The notes beneath the pieces are model-generated. The model was not told the origin of the DNA, made no database searches, and worked only from the letters and a program-made list of their open reading frames with translations. This document shows positions 62,911 through 64,000 of a stretch of DNA of 64,000 bases, one piece after another. The first letter of the stretch is position 1. Every line of letters starts with the position of its first letter. Source of the stretch: Gammaproteobacteria bacterium (GTDB lineage Bacteria; Pseudomonadota; Gammaproteobacteria; Eutrophobiales; Eutrophobiaceae); contig WLWS01000002.1 of NCBI GenBank assembly GCA_012103475.1, positions 682,081 through 746,080 on the forward strand, given 5' to 3'. A program made the position numbers and the translations under genes.

Positions 62911-64000
62911 TTAGATTTTTGGGTACTTCTCCAGCAATGGGCCCAGATTATTTTTTAAGGGCTCAAGCCAGTTCTCATAATTGCGCCAGTGCTCAAGGCC
63001 GGAACGGAAAATAGGCTGCCTGACCTGCTCTGCGCTTGCCGTACTTACGGCTCTGTCAGTCTGATGAAAATTAAGGCAAGCCTCTTCAAACTCCAGATCA
63101 CAGTAATCCAGCAGTCGCCGAATTTCTGCTTCCGTATCATCCACCAGCGATTCGTAAATGATGCGATGAACACGTCCGGGTAATACCTCATCAATATGCC
63201 TCATTATCTCAATATAGGCCGAATAGTATTTTCCGATGTCTTCGAGGCTGTAACTGAAATTCTGACCACCGGCAAAATGTTCTTTGAACAGGGAGAATCC
63301 ACAGGCCATAGGATGTCGGCGTACATCGATAATCCGGGAATTTGGTAAAATCAGGTTTATCATGCCTATGTGAGCGAAATTATTCGGTCTTTTATCAATA
63401 AAAAGCGGTGTATTTTCATGACGTTGTACACGCGTCTGCTCCAGATATGCCTCGCCAAGTTTTTCAGCCGCTACCTGCTCGATACTATGGAGAATATCCG
63501 GATAACCAGGTACATCACCATCTTCTTCGGCCTTCCAGCCATTCATGGAAAAAGACAGGGCTTCTATCTCGGTGAGTTCCATAGTGCCTTCGACGAGAGA
63601 ATGACTGGAGAGAATCTGCTCTACCAGTGTTGAACCTGAACGGGGTAAACCAAGAACGAATATCGGATCTTTCGCCTGGCAGCCCCAATTCTCTCTCTTA
63701 TTGAAGAATTCTGAGGTGAACACAGCCTGACTTTTTCTTACATGCTCGGCGAATTGTTCAGACTGATACGGCTTACTTTGCAATCGCAGTTGATTACCTG
63801 CCTTATAATGTTGAAAAGATTTCTCAAACTGCTGTCTGTCTTCCTGCGCTTTACCGATAGCAAAATGAAAATGCAGGCGGTCTTCATCTTTTAACTCATT
63901 CTCCTCCACCAGCTTTAGCATGGCATCGAGTTCCGCGTCGGCTACTGTCAGAGTCTTCATATTGGCCAGATTCCAATACGGCTCTCCAAACTGAGGGGCG
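62911..64000 (-). CDS. TPR-sulfotransferase (5' part outside the window)
   Basis: The frame stays open to the window edge (upstream of the track's ATG: APQFGEPYWNLAN), so the N-terminal TPR part lies beyond base 64000. The visible part has the end of the TPR region ('LHFHFAIGKAQEDRQQFEKSFQHYKAGNQLR') and a full sulfotransferase domain with PAPS loops 'FVLGLPRSGSTLVEQILSSHSLVEG' and 'RIIDVRRHPMACGFSLFKEHF'. Second intact copy of this family in the window, third counting the frameshifted one at 48000. Likely co-transcribed with the 159-aa exported protein. Confidence 0.9.
   Translation of the reverse strand, partial: APQFGEPYWNLANMKTLTVADAELDAMLKLVEENELKDEDRLHFHFAIGKAQEDRQQFEKSFQHYKAGNQLRLQSKPYQSEQFAEHVRKSQAVFTSEFFNKRENWGCQAKDPIFVLGLPRSGSTLVEQILSSHSLVEGTMELTEIEALSFSMNGWKAEEDGDVPGYPDILHSIEQVAAEKLGEAYLEQTRVQRHENTPLFIDKRPNNFAHIGMINLILPNSRIIDVRRHPMACGFSLFKEHFAGGQNFSYSLEDIGKYYSAYIEIMRHIDEVLPGRVHRIIYESLVDDTEAEIRRLLDYCDLEFEEACLNFHQTDRAVSTASAEQVRQPIFRSGLEHWRNYENWLEPLKNNLGPLLEKYPKI

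Noticed and set aside
1-64000. CRISPR arrays, defence islands, prophage or integrative elements
   Set aside because: No regularly spaced repeats, Cas, restriction, toxin-antitoxin, integrase, transposase or phage structural genes were seen on either strand.

Overview
The window looks like the chromosome of a heterotrophic, Gram-negative, probably marine or sediment gammaproteobacterium with moderate GC content. This rests on gene content (TonB-dependent receptor, lipoproteins, an outer-membrane beta-barrel, DeoB/DeoD/NupC, FadB/FadI-type beta-oxidation, TPR-sulfotransferases and TPR-2OG oxygenases). I cannot name a genus. I see no rRNA, tRNA, CRISPR array, insertion sequence, integrase or prophage. 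Genes are densely packed; the largest gene-free gaps are about 215 bases (52032-52246) and 187 bases (40641-40827), so no stretch above 300 bases is empty.

Layout. 1-1227: the end of a sugar/nucleoside-type ABC importer (ATPase tail, RbsC-like permease with an in-frame amber stop). 1217-3476 (minus): MFS transporter, 2OG-Fe(II) oxygenase, CsaA-type tRNA-binding protein. 3607-7412 (plus): nucleoside catabolism (deoB, deoD, a DUF606 transporter, nupC-type permease); deoC lies separately at 14026-14706. 7442-20178: a mixed metabolic stretch with alpha/beta hydrolase, QueG/reductive-dehalogenase-like Fe-S protein, acyl-CoA ligase, exported RidA, YkvI-type transporter, P450, LOG protein, acyl-CoA dehydrogenase, DapA-family aldolase and NmrA-like protein. 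20315-22845: modABC, followed by a persulfide dioxygenase-rhodanese fusion. 23999-28676 (minus): Tat-exported intradiol-dioxygenase-like protein, DUF1801, PhzF and a lipoprotein M1 aminopeptidase. 28817-29980: CaiB/BaiF CoA-transferase.

30132-35438 is the most unusual block: three co-oriented, tightly spaced genes, all with signal peptides and none of a family I recognise. They encode an 863-aa secreted coiled-coil protein with a duplicated Cys-containing C-terminal domain, a 168-aa exported protein, and a 728-aa outer-membrane barrel with an extra C-terminal domain. They are preceded by a perfect CRP-type palindrome spaced as in a class II promoter. I propose this as a candidate undescribed envelope system.

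35493-40640 (minus) holds fatty-acid oxidation genes (broken acyl-CoA synthetase, FadB/J-like, FadI-like). 40828-47955 (plus) is a peptide-use block: exported M3 peptidase and an Opp-type ABC importer. 48000-50720 has a TPR-sulfotransferase and fabI; 50727-52031 a dicarboxylate/amino-acid symporter. 52247-55581 is an envelope/ECF-sigma cluster (small exported protein, DUF6249-like membrane protein, ECF sigma factor, putative anti-sigma protein, TonB-C-like secreted protein). 55582-64000 (minus) combines TPR-sulfotransferases, a TPR-2OG oxygenase, a TonB receptor and a small exported protein.

A striking property is the number of broken reading frames: eight otherwise recognisable genes carry an in-frame stop, a one-base slip or, in one case, a loss of about 30 codons. 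Some slips fall in homopolymers and may be consensus errors; the two stops and the acyl-CoA synthetase deletion are harder to dismiss. They are annotated as pseudogenes with that caveat.
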